Shown piece after piece: positions 25,890 through 39,300 of a DNA stretch of 64,000 bases. Numbering within the stretch: the stretch's first letter is position 1; every line of letters starts with the position of its first letter. The position numbers and the translations under genes are program-made. Origin of the DNA: Planctomycetota bacterium (lineage in GTDB: Bacteria; Planctomycetota; UBA1135; GCA-002686595); NCBI GenBank assembly GCA_027083445.1, contig JALWOP010000005.1:1-64000 (forward strand). Direction: 5' to 3'. Below the pieces are notes generated by a model. The model saw nothing but the letters and a program-made list of their open reading frames with translations. It had not been told where the DNA came from and did not search any database.

Positions 25890-26461
25890 CGTTCACCTCC
25901 TTGCAGTTCGCGGACCCAGCGAATGATGCGCCAACGGTCCTCGAGTGAGATCTGTGCCTCGTAGCTGGCCATGTTCCCCTGCCCTCGCGTCAGGATGTGC
26001 ATCAGCGTGCCGTCGGGAAGAGTCCGTGCCCGCTCGGCATGCAGATTGGGCGGGGGGACCATCCCGTGGAGCACGGCCCGTCCATCCCCATCGCCGCTGG
26101 GCCCGTGACAAATCGCGCAGTAGATACCGAAGAGTTCGCGTCCGCGATCGAGGTCCTTGCCGGTGGCATCGGCGAAGGGGTTACTGAGCTCCTGTCCGGC
26201 TCGCGTGGCCTCTTCGGTGCCCTCTCCATAGGGGAAGGGCCGGGCCCCGCGGGGAATCACCCCGTGGACGAGCTGCTGCTGGACCAACCCACCTGGCAGG
26301 AGCGGACTTGCCGAGAAGCTCTCCAGTGCCTTGGACTGAACCATTCCAGGCAGGAATTCGTAGCCCCGGATGTCATGTCGCGGCCGCAGGAGGGAGTGGA
26401 AAGCCGCCAGGATGAGACCGACGACGATCACGGTGGTTGCGATTTCACGTAGCTGGTTCAT
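25886..26461 (-). CDS. actE: Alternative complex III monoheme cytochrome c subunit ActE
   Basis: The 191-residue protein is anchored by one N-terminal helix (TTVIVVGLILAAF). It carries a single c-type heme site, CAICH, in the context GRELFGIYCAICHGPSGDGDG, with a candidate axial Met in GNMASYEAQI. The segment EFLPGMVQSKALESF is typical of ActE. Its role is to accept electrons from the multiheme/FeS part of complex III and pass them to a soluble or oxidase cytochrome. It overlaps actD and actF by 4 bp each. Confidence 0.93.
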   Translation of the reverse strand: MNQLREIATTVIVVGLILAAFHSLLRPRHDIRGYEFLPGMVQSKALESFSASPLLPGGLVQQQLVHGVIPRGARPFPYGEGTEEATRAGQELSNPFADATGKDLDRGRELFGIYCAICHGPSGDGDGRAVLHGMVPPPNLHAERARTLPDGTLMHILTRGQGNMASYEAQISLEDRWRIIRWVRELQGGER

Positions 26462-26979
26462 TCCTCGACCTCCTCGTGAACCGCATGGGCACCGTGCTCA
26501 CGCAGCAGTGCGGAGTGCGTTCCAGGAACGAAGCGGGCGTCGGTTTCCCGGACGACGAGGAGCAACTCGTCATCCGTCGTTCGCTCGAGCCCGGGCCGCA
26601 GCCTGCGCCAGGGACAGAGACGACTGCGCAGGAAGAGTGCCGCGACCGTGGCCAGTCCGGCAAAGAGGATGGTCATCTCGAAACCGATGACGATGAAAGC
26701 CGGAAGGGAGTCGAAGGGACGTCCCCCCACATCGATCGGCCAGTTGGTTGCGCTGGCCCAGTACTGGAACCACAACCCCAGGCTGAGCCCGGTCGCACCT
26801 GCAACTAGGGTGACCCAGGGTAGGCGGGATGGCCGGATGCCCATGGCTTCATCGAGTCCGTGAACGGGGAAGGGCGAGATCACATCGACGATCTCGATGC
26901 CTTGTTCACGACAAGCGTGGACGGCGTCGAGGAGCTGGTGAGCATCGTCGAAAGTGCCGACGTGCAGGCGACGACCCAT
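26458..26979 (-). CDS. actD: Alternative complex III subunit ActD (DUF3341)
   Basis: The protein has 173 residues from ATG 26979. The N-terminal ~50 residues form a soluble domain (LHVGTFDDAHQLLDAVHACR), followed by a conserved HGLDEAMG and two membrane helices with FQYWASATNWPIDVGGRPF between them. That motif set is the DUF3341/ActD signature. Its function within complex III is structural. A longer in-frame extension overlaps actC and was rejected. It lies 2 bp after actC and overlaps actE by 4 bp. Confidence 0.93.
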   Translation of the reverse strand: MGRRLHVGTFDDAHQLLDAVHACREQGIEIVDVISPFPVHGLDEAMGIRPSRLPWVTLVAGATGLSLGLWFQYWASATNWPIDVGGRPFDSLPAFIVIGFEMTILFAGLATVAALFLRSRLCPWRRLRPGLERTTDDELLLVVRETDARFVPGTHSALLREHGAHAVHEEVEE

Positions 26980-26981
26980 GC

Positions 26982-28332
26982 TTAGGCTCCCTCCTCGGAG
27001 TGCTTGTGCTCCAGTACCCCCTTGACCTCGAACATCGAGATCGCGGGAACGAAACGACAGAAGAGCAGGAAACAGGTGAAGAATAGTCCGAAGCTGCCAA
27101 CCAAGGCGCCGACCTCGATCCAGGTCGGCACATAGCCGGACCAGGACGAGGGCAGGAAGTCGCGCGAGAGCGATGTGACGATGATCACGAAACGCTCGAA
27201 CCACATGCCCAGGTTGACCATGAGTGAGATGATGAAGACCACCAGCAGGTTGTTGCGTACGGCTCGGAACCAGAGCAACTGCGGCGTGATCACATTGCAG
27301 AGCACCATGACTCCGAAGGCGGCTGAGAAGGGGCCGGCCACGCGGTTCAAGAAAACGAAGCGTTCATAGCCGCTGCCCGAGTACCAGCTCATGAAGAACT
27401 CGGTCGCATAGGCCAGGCCGACGATGGTCCCCGTGAAGACGAGCACCTTGCAGATGGCTTCGATGTGCTTGCGTGTGATGTAGTCCTCGAAGTTCATCAC
27501 CTTGCGGGCGACGAGCATCAGGGTGAGCACCATGGCAAAGCCGCTGAAGATGGCACCGATCACGAAGTAGGGCGGAAAGAGCGTTGCGTGCCAGCCCGGG
27601 ATGACCGCCGTTGCGAAGTCGGAGCTGACCACACTGTGGACCGAGACGACCAGCGGCGTTGCCAGAGCGGCGAGCAGGACGCAAGCGGTCTCGTAACGCG
27701 ACCAGTTGCGGGCCGTTCCGCTCCAGCCGAGGCTGAGGGTGCCGAAGATGCGTTTGCGCCAGCGGCCCGTGGCGCGATCCCGCACCGTGGCCAGGTCGGG
27801 GATCAAACCGACGTACCAGAAGACGAGCGAGATCGTGAAGTAGGTGCTGATGGCGAACACGTCCCAGAGCAGAGCGGAACGGAAGTTCACCCACAGGGGG
27901 CCGCGGGGGTTGGGATAGGGGAAGACCCAATAGGCGAGCCAGGGACGCCCCATGTGGATCAGCGGGAAGAGCGCCGCGCAGATCACGGCGAAGATCGTCA
28001 TCGCCTCCGCCGAGCGGTTGATCGATGTGCGCCACTTCTGCCGGAAGAGCAGCAGTACCGCCGAGATGAGGGTGCCTGCATGGCCGATCCCGACCCAGAA
28101 CACGAAGTTGGTGATGTCGAATCCCCAACCCACCGTGCGGTTCAAGCCCCACGTTCCGATCCCTACCATGATTTGGTAGGAGATCGAGGCGACGCCGATT
28201 CCGAGGGCGGTCACGGCGATGAGCATACCCAGCCACCACAGGGCGGTGGGGCGTCGCTCCAGGGGGGTGCAGACATCACGAGTGACATCCGCGGGGGTCT
28301 TGCCTCCGGTGATGAGGGGGACGGCAGCGCTG

Positions 28333-28343
<11 letters not shown>
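26982..28343 (-). CDS. actC: Alternative complex III NrfD-like quinol-binding subunit ActC
   Basis: This is a 453-residue polytopic NrfD/PsrC-family protein with eight or more helices. Recognisable segments are WWLGMLIAVTALGIGVASISYQI at the first helix, NFVFWVGIGHAGTLISAVLLL, and FPLIHMGRPWLAYW. ActC is one of the two homologous membrane subunits that bind menaquinol or ubiquinol and pass electrons to the FeS subunit. It overlaps the end of actB by 11 bp and ends 2 bp before actD. Confidence 0.94.
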
Positions 28344-31283
<2,940 letters not shown>

Positions 31284-31296
<13 letters not shown>

Positions 31297-31937
31297 CTCA
31301 CACAGTCAGTGGACACGTGGGAGGGCTCGCCCTCCGGGGCGACGCAGGTTGGCGTGGGAATGCTCTGGCGGTGGCACGAGATGCACCAGCCCATCGAGAG
31401 GCTCTTCTCCTGGCGCACTCGCTCCATCCCCTGGATGGGGCCGTGACAGGTCTGACAGGCCACCCCCTTGGCGACGTGGGTGGAGTGGTCGAAGAAGGCG
31501 AAGTCCGGCAGGTGATGCACCCTGACCCAGGGGATGGGCTGGGGGGAGGATGCCGGCTTCAAGTCCTTGTCCAACCCCATGTAGTCGTAGAGCTTGCGCA
31601 GCTCGGGCGAGATCGTGCGTTTGGGTTGTTCACCGGCAGCGGCGGCCCGTTGACGCTCCTCGACCAGGTTGTCGAAGGAGTCGGTGACCACCGAGTGGCA
31701 GTTCATGCAGATGCGGCCCGAAGGAATCCCTGCATGACGGCTGCGTGCAGCGCCGTAGTGGCAGTAGAGGCAGTCGATACCGATCTCCCCCGCGTGCAGG
31801 CGGTGGGAATAGGCGATGGGTTGGACCGGCTCATAGCCTTGGTGGTTGCCCGGGAGGTGCACGTCGGAGTTCGCCACGATGGCGGAACCACCGAGTAGCA
31901 GGGCAATCAAGGCGAAGAGCTTGGTGCTCGTGTGCAT
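31284..31937 (-). CDS. actA: Alternative complex III pentaheme cytochrome c ActA
   Basis: The protein has 217 residues with an N-terminal signal anchor (LFALIALLLGGSAIV). Five c-heme motifs are present: CLYCH, CMNCH, CQTCH, CISCH and CVSCH. Characteristic segments are PIAYSHRLHAGEIGIDCLYCH, FFDHSTHVAKGVACQTCH and MGWCISCHR. ActA holds the hemes that accept electrons from ActB. Five motifs is the usual number in this subunit. It follows narK by 12 bp, so complex III is transcribed directly behind the nitrate reductase genes. Confidence 0.95.
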
Positions 31938-31949
31938 GGCCGTGCTCCT

Positions 31950-33566
31950 CTAGCAGGGGATCTCGGCGTTCTTGCGGGCGTAGTACCACCAGTTCACGAC
32001 CAGGCACGTCGCGTAGTAGACCGCGAAGCCGTAGAGGGCGTTCTGGGGGGTCCCCGCCTTGATCTGTTCGCCGAAGATCTTGGGGATCAGGTAAGCACCG
32101 TAGGCGGCGATGGCGGAGGTCCAGCCCAGTACCGGCCCCCGCTTGTCCTTGTCGAAGATCACGCCGATCATGCGGAAGGTGGAGCCGTTGCCGATGCCGG
32201 TGGTCGCAAAGAGAACGATGAACGTGATCAGGAACGGAATGAAGTAGTTCTCGGGATGCTCCGAGGCCATCGCTTGCTGGCAAAGCCAGCCGGCCGTAAT
32301 CGTGGCAACGATCATGATCAGCGTGTCCCAGTGGGTCACGCGAGCCCCACCGAGCTTGTCCGAGAGCCAACCGCCCACCGGTCGAATCAGGGCACCGACC
32401 CCCGCACCGATGAAGATGTAGCCGGCGCTGTGGAGGCCGGTCGAAGCCCCGGCATTGGCTCCCGTGCGGACGACTCCGAAGACATCATCGATCAGCTTCG
32501 GGAAGGCATTGGCATAGCCGATGAACGACCCGAATGTCATGACGTACAGGTAGGTCATGATCCAGTTGTGCTTCTCGTGGAAGATCTCGAACTGCTTCTG
32601 CAGGCCTTTCCGCGTGTCGTTTGGCGTCATGTAGCGCATGGCCGTCAATGTCACGGCGACGGCCACGACGACGATCAGGAAGGTCTTGGCGATGATCGGG
32701 AAACCACCCCAGGGCAGGATCAGGAGAACGATCCCCACGGCTGCGCCGACATACCCCAGAACCGTAAGCCACAGGAAACGCCCCACCCCCGTGACCGTGT
32801 TGCCGTAATCATGGAACGGCAGGTTGTTCATCATGAAGAAGGCCAGGATCGCGAAGAAGGCCAGGATGGGAACCCAGACCAGGCCGGCATTCTGGATCCA
32901 GAGCTGATGGGTCTGGGCATTGACGGTGTACTCGTACGGGTCACCGCCCAGGCTTCCGAAGATCCCCACCGTAGTCACCCAGGGGATCACGAACTGCATC
33001 ACGCTGACGCCGAGGTTGCCAAGGCCCGCATTCAGTCCCAGCGCCAGCCCCTGCATGCGTTTGGGATAGAAGAAGCTGATGTTGGACATCGAGGAGGCGA
33101 AGGCGCCCCCACCCACTCCGGAGAGCGCGGCCAGCAGGATGAAGACGTAGAAGGGGGTGTTGGGGTCCTGTAGTGCGATGCCTGCCCCGAGTGCGGGCAG
33201 GATCAGGAGGACCGTCGTCATGAACTTGACGTTGCGTCCCCCGCAAATGGCGATCATGAACGAGTTGGGGATGCGCAGCGTCGCCCCGGCCAAACCGGCT
33301 ACCGCGGGCAGGGTGAACAGGAGTGCGCGGTACCCCTTCTCGTCGAAGGGGGTCCCGTGGTTCATGAAGGTGAAGTTGAACAGACTACCGTCGGTGGCGA
33401 AGTGCAGCTTCTGGATGTACTTGGCCACCATGCCCCAGTAGATCCAGACCGAGAAGGCCAACAGGAGGTTGGGGATCGAGATCCACAGGTTGCGTGAGGC
33501 GACTTTCTTGCCTTGGGTTTCCCAGAAGGTCTCGTCTTCGGGTTCCCAGCGATCGAGTTTGGACAT
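31950..33566 (-). CDS. narK: NarK-type nitrate/nitrite MFS transporter
   Basis: This 538-residue major facilitator has about 12-14 helices. It has the nitrate signature GLALGLNAGLGNLGVSVMQF and the glycine-rich GVGGGAFASSMSNISFFYPKR. A second motif, GAGVGALIRPVGGWLSDKLGG, contains the conserved Arg of NarK helix 8. NarK proteins exchange nitrate for nitrite or import nitrate with protons, serving the cytoplasmic NarG active site. It sits 72 bp after narI and 12 bp before actA. The 30-residue soluble N-terminal extension (WEPEDETFWETQGKKVA) is common in denitrifier NarK. Confidence 0.95.
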   Translation of the reverse strand: MSKLDRWEPEDETFWETQGKKVASRNLWISIPNLLLAFSVWIYWGMVAKYIQKLHFATDGSLFNFTFMNHGTPFDEKGYRALLFTLPAVAGLAGATLRIPNSFMIAICGGRNVKFMTTVLLILPALGAGIALQDPNTPFYVFILLAALSGVGGGAFASSMSNISFFYPKRMQGLALGLNAGLGNLGVSVMQFVIPWVTTVGIFGSLGGDPYEYTVNAQTHQLWIQNAGLVWVPILAFFAILAFFMMNNLPFHDYGNTVTGVGRFLWLTVLGYVGAAVGIVLLILPWGGFPIIAKTFLIVVVAVAVTLTAMRYMTPNDTRKGLQKQFEIFHEKHNWIMTYLYVMTFGSFIGYANAFPKLIDDVFGVVRTGANAGASTGLHSAGYIFIGAGVGALIRPVGGWLSDKLGGARVTHWDTLIMIVATITAGWLCQQAMASEHPENYFIPFLITFIVLFATTGIGNGSTFRMIGVIFDKDKRGPVLGWTSAIAAYGAYLIPKIFGEQIKAGTPQNALYGFAVYYATCLVVNWWYYARKNAEIPC

Positions 33567-33638
33567 GAGTGCTCCGTCTAGGGGGGGCCGGCGGGGACGG
33601 TCAGTCGGATGCGGGGGCGAGATTGGATTTGGAACGGG

Positions 33639-34337
33639 TCAGGATTGACGCAAACGTTCGCGATCCCAGTTCCAGCGCACGACCTGGGTCTTGCGCCACA
33701 GATAGGGGTTCGGGACGACCAGCACGTGTACCAGGCGTGTGAAGGGGAAGAACCCGATGAGCACGAAGGCGTTGATGATGTGCAGCTTGACCAAGAGCGG
33801 CAGCGGACCGATGAAGCTGACTTCTGGGGAGAGATGGAGTAGGGACCAGAGCCAGGGTGCCAGGCTGGTGGCGAACCAGGAGCTGCCCCAGCCGAGGTGG
33901 ACGGCGATGGCTAGACCGGTGGAAACCTGCAGGATCAGCAGGGCGTAGACGAGCCAGTCGCTGATCGTTGTGACGCGGCGTACCTTGATGTTCATCCAAC
34001 GTCGCACGACGATCACGAGCAGGCCGACCAGGGTCAGAATCCCGAAAGCCAGACCGCTGATCTCCAGGAACGCCAGGCGCACGGGGGCCGCATTCCAGGA
34101 AAGGATCCAACTGGGGAAGAGGAATCCGATCAGGTGCCCCGCAAGCACGATCAGGATGCCGTAGTGGAACGGTACGGAACCCCAGAAGTGCTGCTTGTTC
34201 TCGAGGAACTGCGAAGAGAGGCTGGAATAGGTGAAGGTCTGCTGGCGGTACCTGGAGATGGTGACCAGGAAGAAGATGGCCAGGGACACATAGGGCAGAA
34301 CACCGAAGAACAGGTAGTCGTTCATGATGCTGTTCAT
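33639..34337 (-). CDS. narI: Nitrate reductase gamma subunit NarI (diheme b, quinol oxidising)
   Basis: The 232-residue protein has five membrane helices. The heme b ligands are spaced as in E. coli NarI: two His ten residues apart in HYGILIVLAGHLIG, and two His eighteen apart in HIINAFVLIGFFPFTRLVH. It anchors NarGH to the membrane and oxidises quinol. The start overlaps narJ by 4 bp. The frame on either side was checked; longer alternatives in another frame break these His motifs. Confidence 0.96.
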   Translation of the reverse strand: MNSIMNDYLFFGVLPYVSLAIFFLVTISRYRQQTFTYSSLSSQFLENKQHFWGSVPFHYGILIVLAGHLIGFLFPSWILSWNAAPVRLAFLEISGLAFGILTLVGLLVIVVRRWMNIKVRRVTTISDWLVYALLILQVSTGLAIAVHLGWGSSWFATSLAPWLWSLLHLSPEVSFIGPLPLLVKLHIINAFVLIGFFPFTRLVHVLVVPNPYLWRKTQVVRWNWDRERLRQS

Positions 34338-34861
34338 GAGCGCACTCCTTCCGCATGGCGCGCTTCGAGGAAGCGCTGGATTCCGATCACGACACCGCGA
34401 TAGGGATTCGGCTCATCACCGAAGCCCTCTACCAGGCGTTCGAGGGCCGGCAGGACCACGCCGTGCGCAAGGGCATCGGCGGTTTCCCTGTCGAGCCTCC
34501 CGAGCAGCCCTAGGAGAACGCCCAGATGGTCGGGGAGTTCTCTGCCACTGAAGAGACCCTGCTCACGCAGGAGCTTGCGCAAACGCACCAACAGAGCACC
34601 GCGAGCGTAGTTCTCGCCGTGCAGGTGCCAGCCGAGTTCGAGCGCGCAGGTGTCACTGCCATCGAAGGTGCGCGTGTAGACTTCCTCGCGCACTCCATGG
34701 TCGGTTTCCGCCAGCAGAGCTCCGAGGAGCGTGAGCTCTTCGCGTCCCTCGACCTCGAGGCCGAGCAGCAGGGCCATCCCCGCCCGGGCGCAGGCGGCGC
34801 CGTCGGGGTCGGGGTAGGCCAGGCAGGCGGCCCAAGCGTCGTAGATTTCGACGGTTTCCAT
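34334..34861 (-). CDS. narJ: Nitrate reductase assembly chaperone NarJ (TorD family)
   Basis: This 175-residue soluble all-helical protein shows the NarJ-type motif YTRTFDGSDTCALELGWHLHGE, followed by RGALLVRLRKLLREQGL. NarJ binds apo-NarG and ensures insertion of molybdopterin and the FeS cluster. Its start shares one base with the narH stop (TGATG) and its end overlaps narI by 4 bp. Confidence 0.95.
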   Translation of the reverse strand: METVEIYDAWAACLAYPDPDGAACARAGMALLLGLEVEGREELTLLGALLAETDHGVREEVYTRTFDGSDTCALELGWHLHGENYARGALLVRLRKLLREQGLFSGRELPDHLGVLLGLLGRLDRETADALAHGVVLPALERLVEGFGDEPNPYRGVVIGIQRFLEARHAEGVRS

Positions 34862-36351
34862 CAGCTCCTCCTGGGGGCGGAACGGAAGCCGAACCCGGCG
34901 GCGGCCTTGAGTTCCTGGGGATCGACGAGCATCTCCATGGCCATCTCGCGCTGGGCGGGAGGGATGACGAAGCGCTCCTTGAAGGTGGAGAGGGCCGTCA
35001 GGCGGAAGATGTCGTCGGCCTCTTCGGGTGAACAGTCGGCCTCGACCAGGGCCCGCTTGGCCTGCTCTTCGTCGATGTCACCGACCGTGACGTGGCGGCG
35101 CCAGATCTTCACGGCCAGCTCCTTCTTGATGGCGTAGCGCAGCTTGCCGAGGTTGCCGGCGGCAAAGAGCTTGCCCAGGTATTCCAGGGGCGGGCGCGCA
35201 TCCTCGACGTCCCCGAAAAGGGCATCGACACTGTTGCGGACCACATCGCCCTGGGTCTCCGACATGACCGGAAGCAGGGGCGGTACGTAGAAGAGCATCG
35301 GGAAGGTGCGATACTCCACGTGCAGGGGCAGGGCGATCTCCCACTCCTTGACGTACTTGTAAACGGGAGAACGTGCGGCGGTTTCGATCACACCCTCGGG
35401 AATTCCGCCTCGACGTGCCGCCTCGATCACCTCGGGGTCGGTTGGATCGAGAATCAGATCGCGTTGCGCCTGGACGAGCTGCTCGTCGGGCAGGTTCGCG
35501 GCCTCGCGCACCTTGTCCATGTCGTAGAGGACGTTACCCAGATAGCGGATGCGGCCGACGCAGGAGTGGAAGCAGGCCGGGGCCTGACCTGTTTCGAGGC
35601 GCGGATAGCAGAGGATGCACTTCTCCGATTTGCCCGTAGACCAGTTGAAGTAGGTCTTCTTGTAAGGGCAGGCGGGGATGCAGGCCCGCCAAGCGCGGCA
35701 ACGCTCCTGGCTGAGGAGCACGACACCGTCTTCACCGCGCTTATAGAGTGCGCCCGAAGGACAGGCCGCTACGCAGGCGGGGTTCAAGCAGTGGTTGCAA
35801 ATGCGGGGCACGTAGAACATGGCCACGCGCTCGATTTCCAGCATCTGCTTGCGTTGCGCCTCGGTCAGCCCCTCCATGTTGGGGTCGTTGGCGGCATAGA
35901 TCGGTGAGCCACCCAGATCGTCGTCCCAGTTGGGTCCGGCCTCGATCTTTTCGATGGGCTCACCGGTGATCTTGGAGATCGGAATGGCCGTGGGCTGGTC
36001 GTCGCCCTCCGGCGCATCGAACAGGTGCTGGAAATCGTAGGTCCAGGGCTCGTAGTAATCGTCCAGGCTCGGCTGGGCCGGGTTGTGGAAGATGTTGGGG
36101 ATGATGCGCGCCTTGCCGGTTGAGCGCAGCTTCAAGTCCTCCCCGTCGGTTACCCAACCGCCCTTGTACTGCTCCTGGTCCTCCCAGCGGGTGGGGAATC
36201 CGGTACCGGGCTTGGTCTCGACGTTGTTCCACCACATGTACTCCGTGCCCTCGCGGTCGGTCCACACGTTCTTGCAGGCGACGCTGCACGTGTGGCACCC
36301 GATGCACTTGTCCAGGTGGAAAACCATTCCGATTTGACTGCGGACATCCAT
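34861..36351 (-). CDS. narH: Nitrate reductase beta subunit NarH
   Basis: The 496-residue protein begins MDVRSQIGMVFHLDKCIGCHTC. Cysteine clusters are CIGCHTCSVACKN, CNHCLNPACVAACPSGA, CRAWRACIPACPY (Trp replaces one Cys, making the 3Fe-4S site as usual in NarH) and CILCYPRLETGQAPACFHSC. NarH passes electrons from NarI hemes to NarG. The ATG at 36351 follows narG by 13 bp. A farther upstream in-frame Met lies inside narG and is unlikely to be used. Confidence 0.96.
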   Translation of the reverse strand: MDVRSQIGMVFHLDKCIGCHTCSVACKNVWTDREGTEYMWWNNVETKPGTGFPTRWEDQEQYKGGWVTDGEDLKLRSTGKARIIPNIFHNPAQPSLDDYYEPWTYDFQHLFDAPEGDDQPTAIPISKITGEPIEKIEAGPNWDDDLGGSPIYAANDPNMEGLTEAQRKQMLEIERVAMFYVPRICNHCLNPACVAACPSGALYKRGEDGVVLLSQERCRAWRACIPACPYKKTYFNWSTGKSEKCILCYPRLETGQAPACFHSCVGRIRYLGNVLYDMDKVREAANLPDEQLVQAQRDLILDPTDPEVIEAARRGGIPEGVIETAARSPVYKYVKEWEIALPLHVEYRTFPMLFYVPPLLPVMSETQGDVVRNSVDALFGDVEDARPPLEYLGKLFAAGNLGKLRYAIKKELAVKIWRRHVTVGDIDEEQAKRALVEADCSPEEADDIFRLTALSTFKERFVIPPAQREMAMEMLVDPQELKAAAGFGFRSAPRRS

Positions 36352-36364
36352 CTTCGTTGACCCC

Positions 36365-39300
36365 TCAGTAGCTGACGCGGTCCAGGCGGCGAACGACGAC
36401 ATGGGTGTCGCGGTTGCAGCCGGTTGGGCCCCAGTAGTTGAAGTGGTAGGTGAATTGCCCGTAGCCACCGAGCATGAGGTTCGGCTTCAGGCGAGTACGT
36501 GTCAGTGAGTTGTGCCCCCCCGCTCGGCGGTGTCCCCGTGTCGGGGACTTGGGTACCCCGTAGGTGCGCTCCGGAGAGTGGTAGAGGATGCAGATCCCCT
36601 CGGGGATACGGGCGCTGACGGCGGCCCGTGTGACCACGACCCCGTGGTCGTTCAGGACCTCGACCCAGTCGTTGTCGACGATCCCGAGCTTGGCGGCATC
36701 CTTCTCGCTCATCCAGAAGGGGTCACAACCGCGAGACAGCGTGGTCATGCGCTCGTTGTCGCCGTAGGTCGAGTGGATGTGCCACTTGCCGTGGGGCGTC
36801 AGGTAGTTGAGCGTCAGCATGTCCCCGCCGTCGCTGCAGGGCCGCTGGTCGGTGAAGACCAGATCCGAGTATTGGTCCGGACGGGGTTTGGGCTTGTAGG
36901 TGGGCAGGTGCTCGCCGTACAGGATGTAGCCGGGGTGGTCGAGGTAGAGGTGTTGACGTCCGGTCAGGGTGCGCCAGGGCACCATGCGCTCGACGTTGTA
37001 GGTGAAGGCCGAGTAGGGCCGCCCATCCGCCGGGAGACCGGACCACATGGGGGCGTTGTGCAGGCGCCGCGGTTGGGCTTGCAGGTCGTCGTAGGAGTAG
37101 CGCCGACTGCGGTGGCGTTCCGCGAGATCCGCCAACTCGAGGCCGGTCTTGACTTCCATGTCCTTGTAGGCCCGGTAGGCAAGCTCGCCGTTGGTCACCG
37201 TGGCCATGTGCAGCACGACGTTGATTGCCTCCTCCGCGTATTCCAGCGAGGGATAGGTCTCACCGTCGAAGCGATGCACGGGGCGAACCGCGCGCAGTTC
37301 ATCGTAGAAGTCGGCGCAGTCGTAGTGCGTGCCGTGAGCACCCAGGCCCTTTTTGCGTGGATTGCGCCCGTAGGAGCAATATTGGTCGTAGAGCTTGGTG
37401 TAGTCCCGCTCGACGATGGCGATGCCGGGCATCGTCTTGCCGGGGATGGCTTCGCATTCGCCCTTGGTCCAGTCGAGCATCTGCGGCTGAGCGATTTCAG
37501 CCGGCGTATCGTGGGCCAGGGTGGTGGTGACGATGTCGGTCGTCTTGCCCGGCAGGTGCTTGACCGCCATCTCCGAGAAGCGTTTGGCCAGGCCGCGGAA
37601 GATGTCCCAGTCCGATTTGGACTCCCAGCACGGTGGCACCGCCGCGGAAAGCGGGTGGATGTACGCGTGCATGTCGGTCGAGTTGATATCGGCCTTCTCG
37701 TACCAGGTCGCGGCCGGGAGGATGATGTCGGAGTAGAGCGCCGACGTGTCCATGCGGAAGTTGAGGTCGACGACCAAGTCCATCTTGCCGCTGGGCGCGG
37801 TGGCCTCCCACTCGACCTCGCGCACCGCTTCCTCGGCCAAGTCGCGGCCGACGCGGTTGGTGTGGGTTCCGAGGTAGTGGTGCAGGAAGTATTCGTGCCC
37901 CTTGGCCGAACTCATCAAGGCGTTTCCGCGCCAGATGAACCAGACTCGCGGCCAGGATTCCTTGGCATCGGGGCGCTCGATGGCGAACTTCAGCCTGTGG
38001 CTGGCGATCTCATCGCGCACCCAGGCCTTGATCTCTTCAGCGGTCTCGGCCCCTGCTGCGCGAGCCTCCTCGGCGAGCCGCAGGGGGTTCTTGTCGAACT
38101 GGGGGAAAAAGGGCAGCCAGCCGCTGCGCACGGCACGCACATTGACGTCGATCGAGTGCGCCTCGACCATCGGATCGTCTGCGTTCTTCGGGACGGTGTT
38201 GTAGTCGGTCCCGCTGCGCTCGTAGCGCCATTGGTCGCTGTGGACGTAGTGCCAGCTCGGACCGTTCTGCACCCGCGAGGGGGGATACCAGTCTTTGGCC
38301 AGAGCCACACTGCTCCAGGAGTCCATCGGAGCGAGCTTCTCCTGACCGACGTAGTGGGCCAGCCCACCTCCGTTCTTACCGATGCAACCGCAGAAAATCA
38401 GGGCGTGGATGGCCGCGCGGTACATCAGGTTGGCGTGATACCAGTGGTTGATGCCGGCCCCGATGATGACCGTACAGCGTCCGCCGGTCTTTTCCGCCGT
38501 AACAGCCCACTCGCGTGCGAAGCGGATCAGGGTGCTGCGGTCGATTCCGGTGTACTTCTCGGACCAGGCGGGGGTGTAGGGACCTTCGCTGTCGTAGTCC
38601 GCCGGATAGTCGCCCGGGAGACCGCGCGAGACTCCGTATTGGGCAAAGAGCAGGTCGTAGACGGTGGCGACAGCGACCTTCTCTCCGTCGGCGGTCTCGA
38701 CCATCCGGTAGGGCACTCCGCGGTGGTGGCGCTCACCCGCACCGAAGTCGTCGAACCCGACCTGGGCCACGCCATCGTTCTGGTCGAGGAAGGTGAGTTC
38801 GGCGTCGATCTCGCTGCCGTCCTTGCCATCCTTGGGGAGGAGGTTCCACTTGCCCTTTTCGCTACCCCAGCGATGTCCGACGCTGCCCATGGGCATGCGC
38901 GGCCTGTTGGAGTTCCGGTCCCACTGCAGGAATTTCCACTCGCCGTTTTCTTCCTCGGCGTAGTCGCTCAACCGACCGGCGCGTAGCAGTTGGCCCGCCT
39001 CATAGCGGCCATCGACCTCGCGCAGTTCCACCAGGAAGGGGGAGTCGCTATAGCTCCTTACGTAGTCGAGGAAATCGGGGGTGGGATTCTTGTAATGGAA
39101 CTCGGTCAGGATGACGTGGTTGACCGCCATCCACCAGGCGCCGTCCTGTCCTGCATTGAGCGAGACCCACTCATCCGCGTACTTGGCCACCTGGCTGAAG
39201 TCCGGGGAGAAGACCACCATCTTGGTCCCGTTGACGCGCGCTTCGGAGGCGAAGTGCACGTCGGGCGTGCGCGTCATGTTCAGGTTCGCACCCATGACGG

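Noticed and set aside
36512-38986. 824-codon plus-strand frame opposite narG
   Set aside because: narG motifs lie on the minus strand; the opposite product has no family features.
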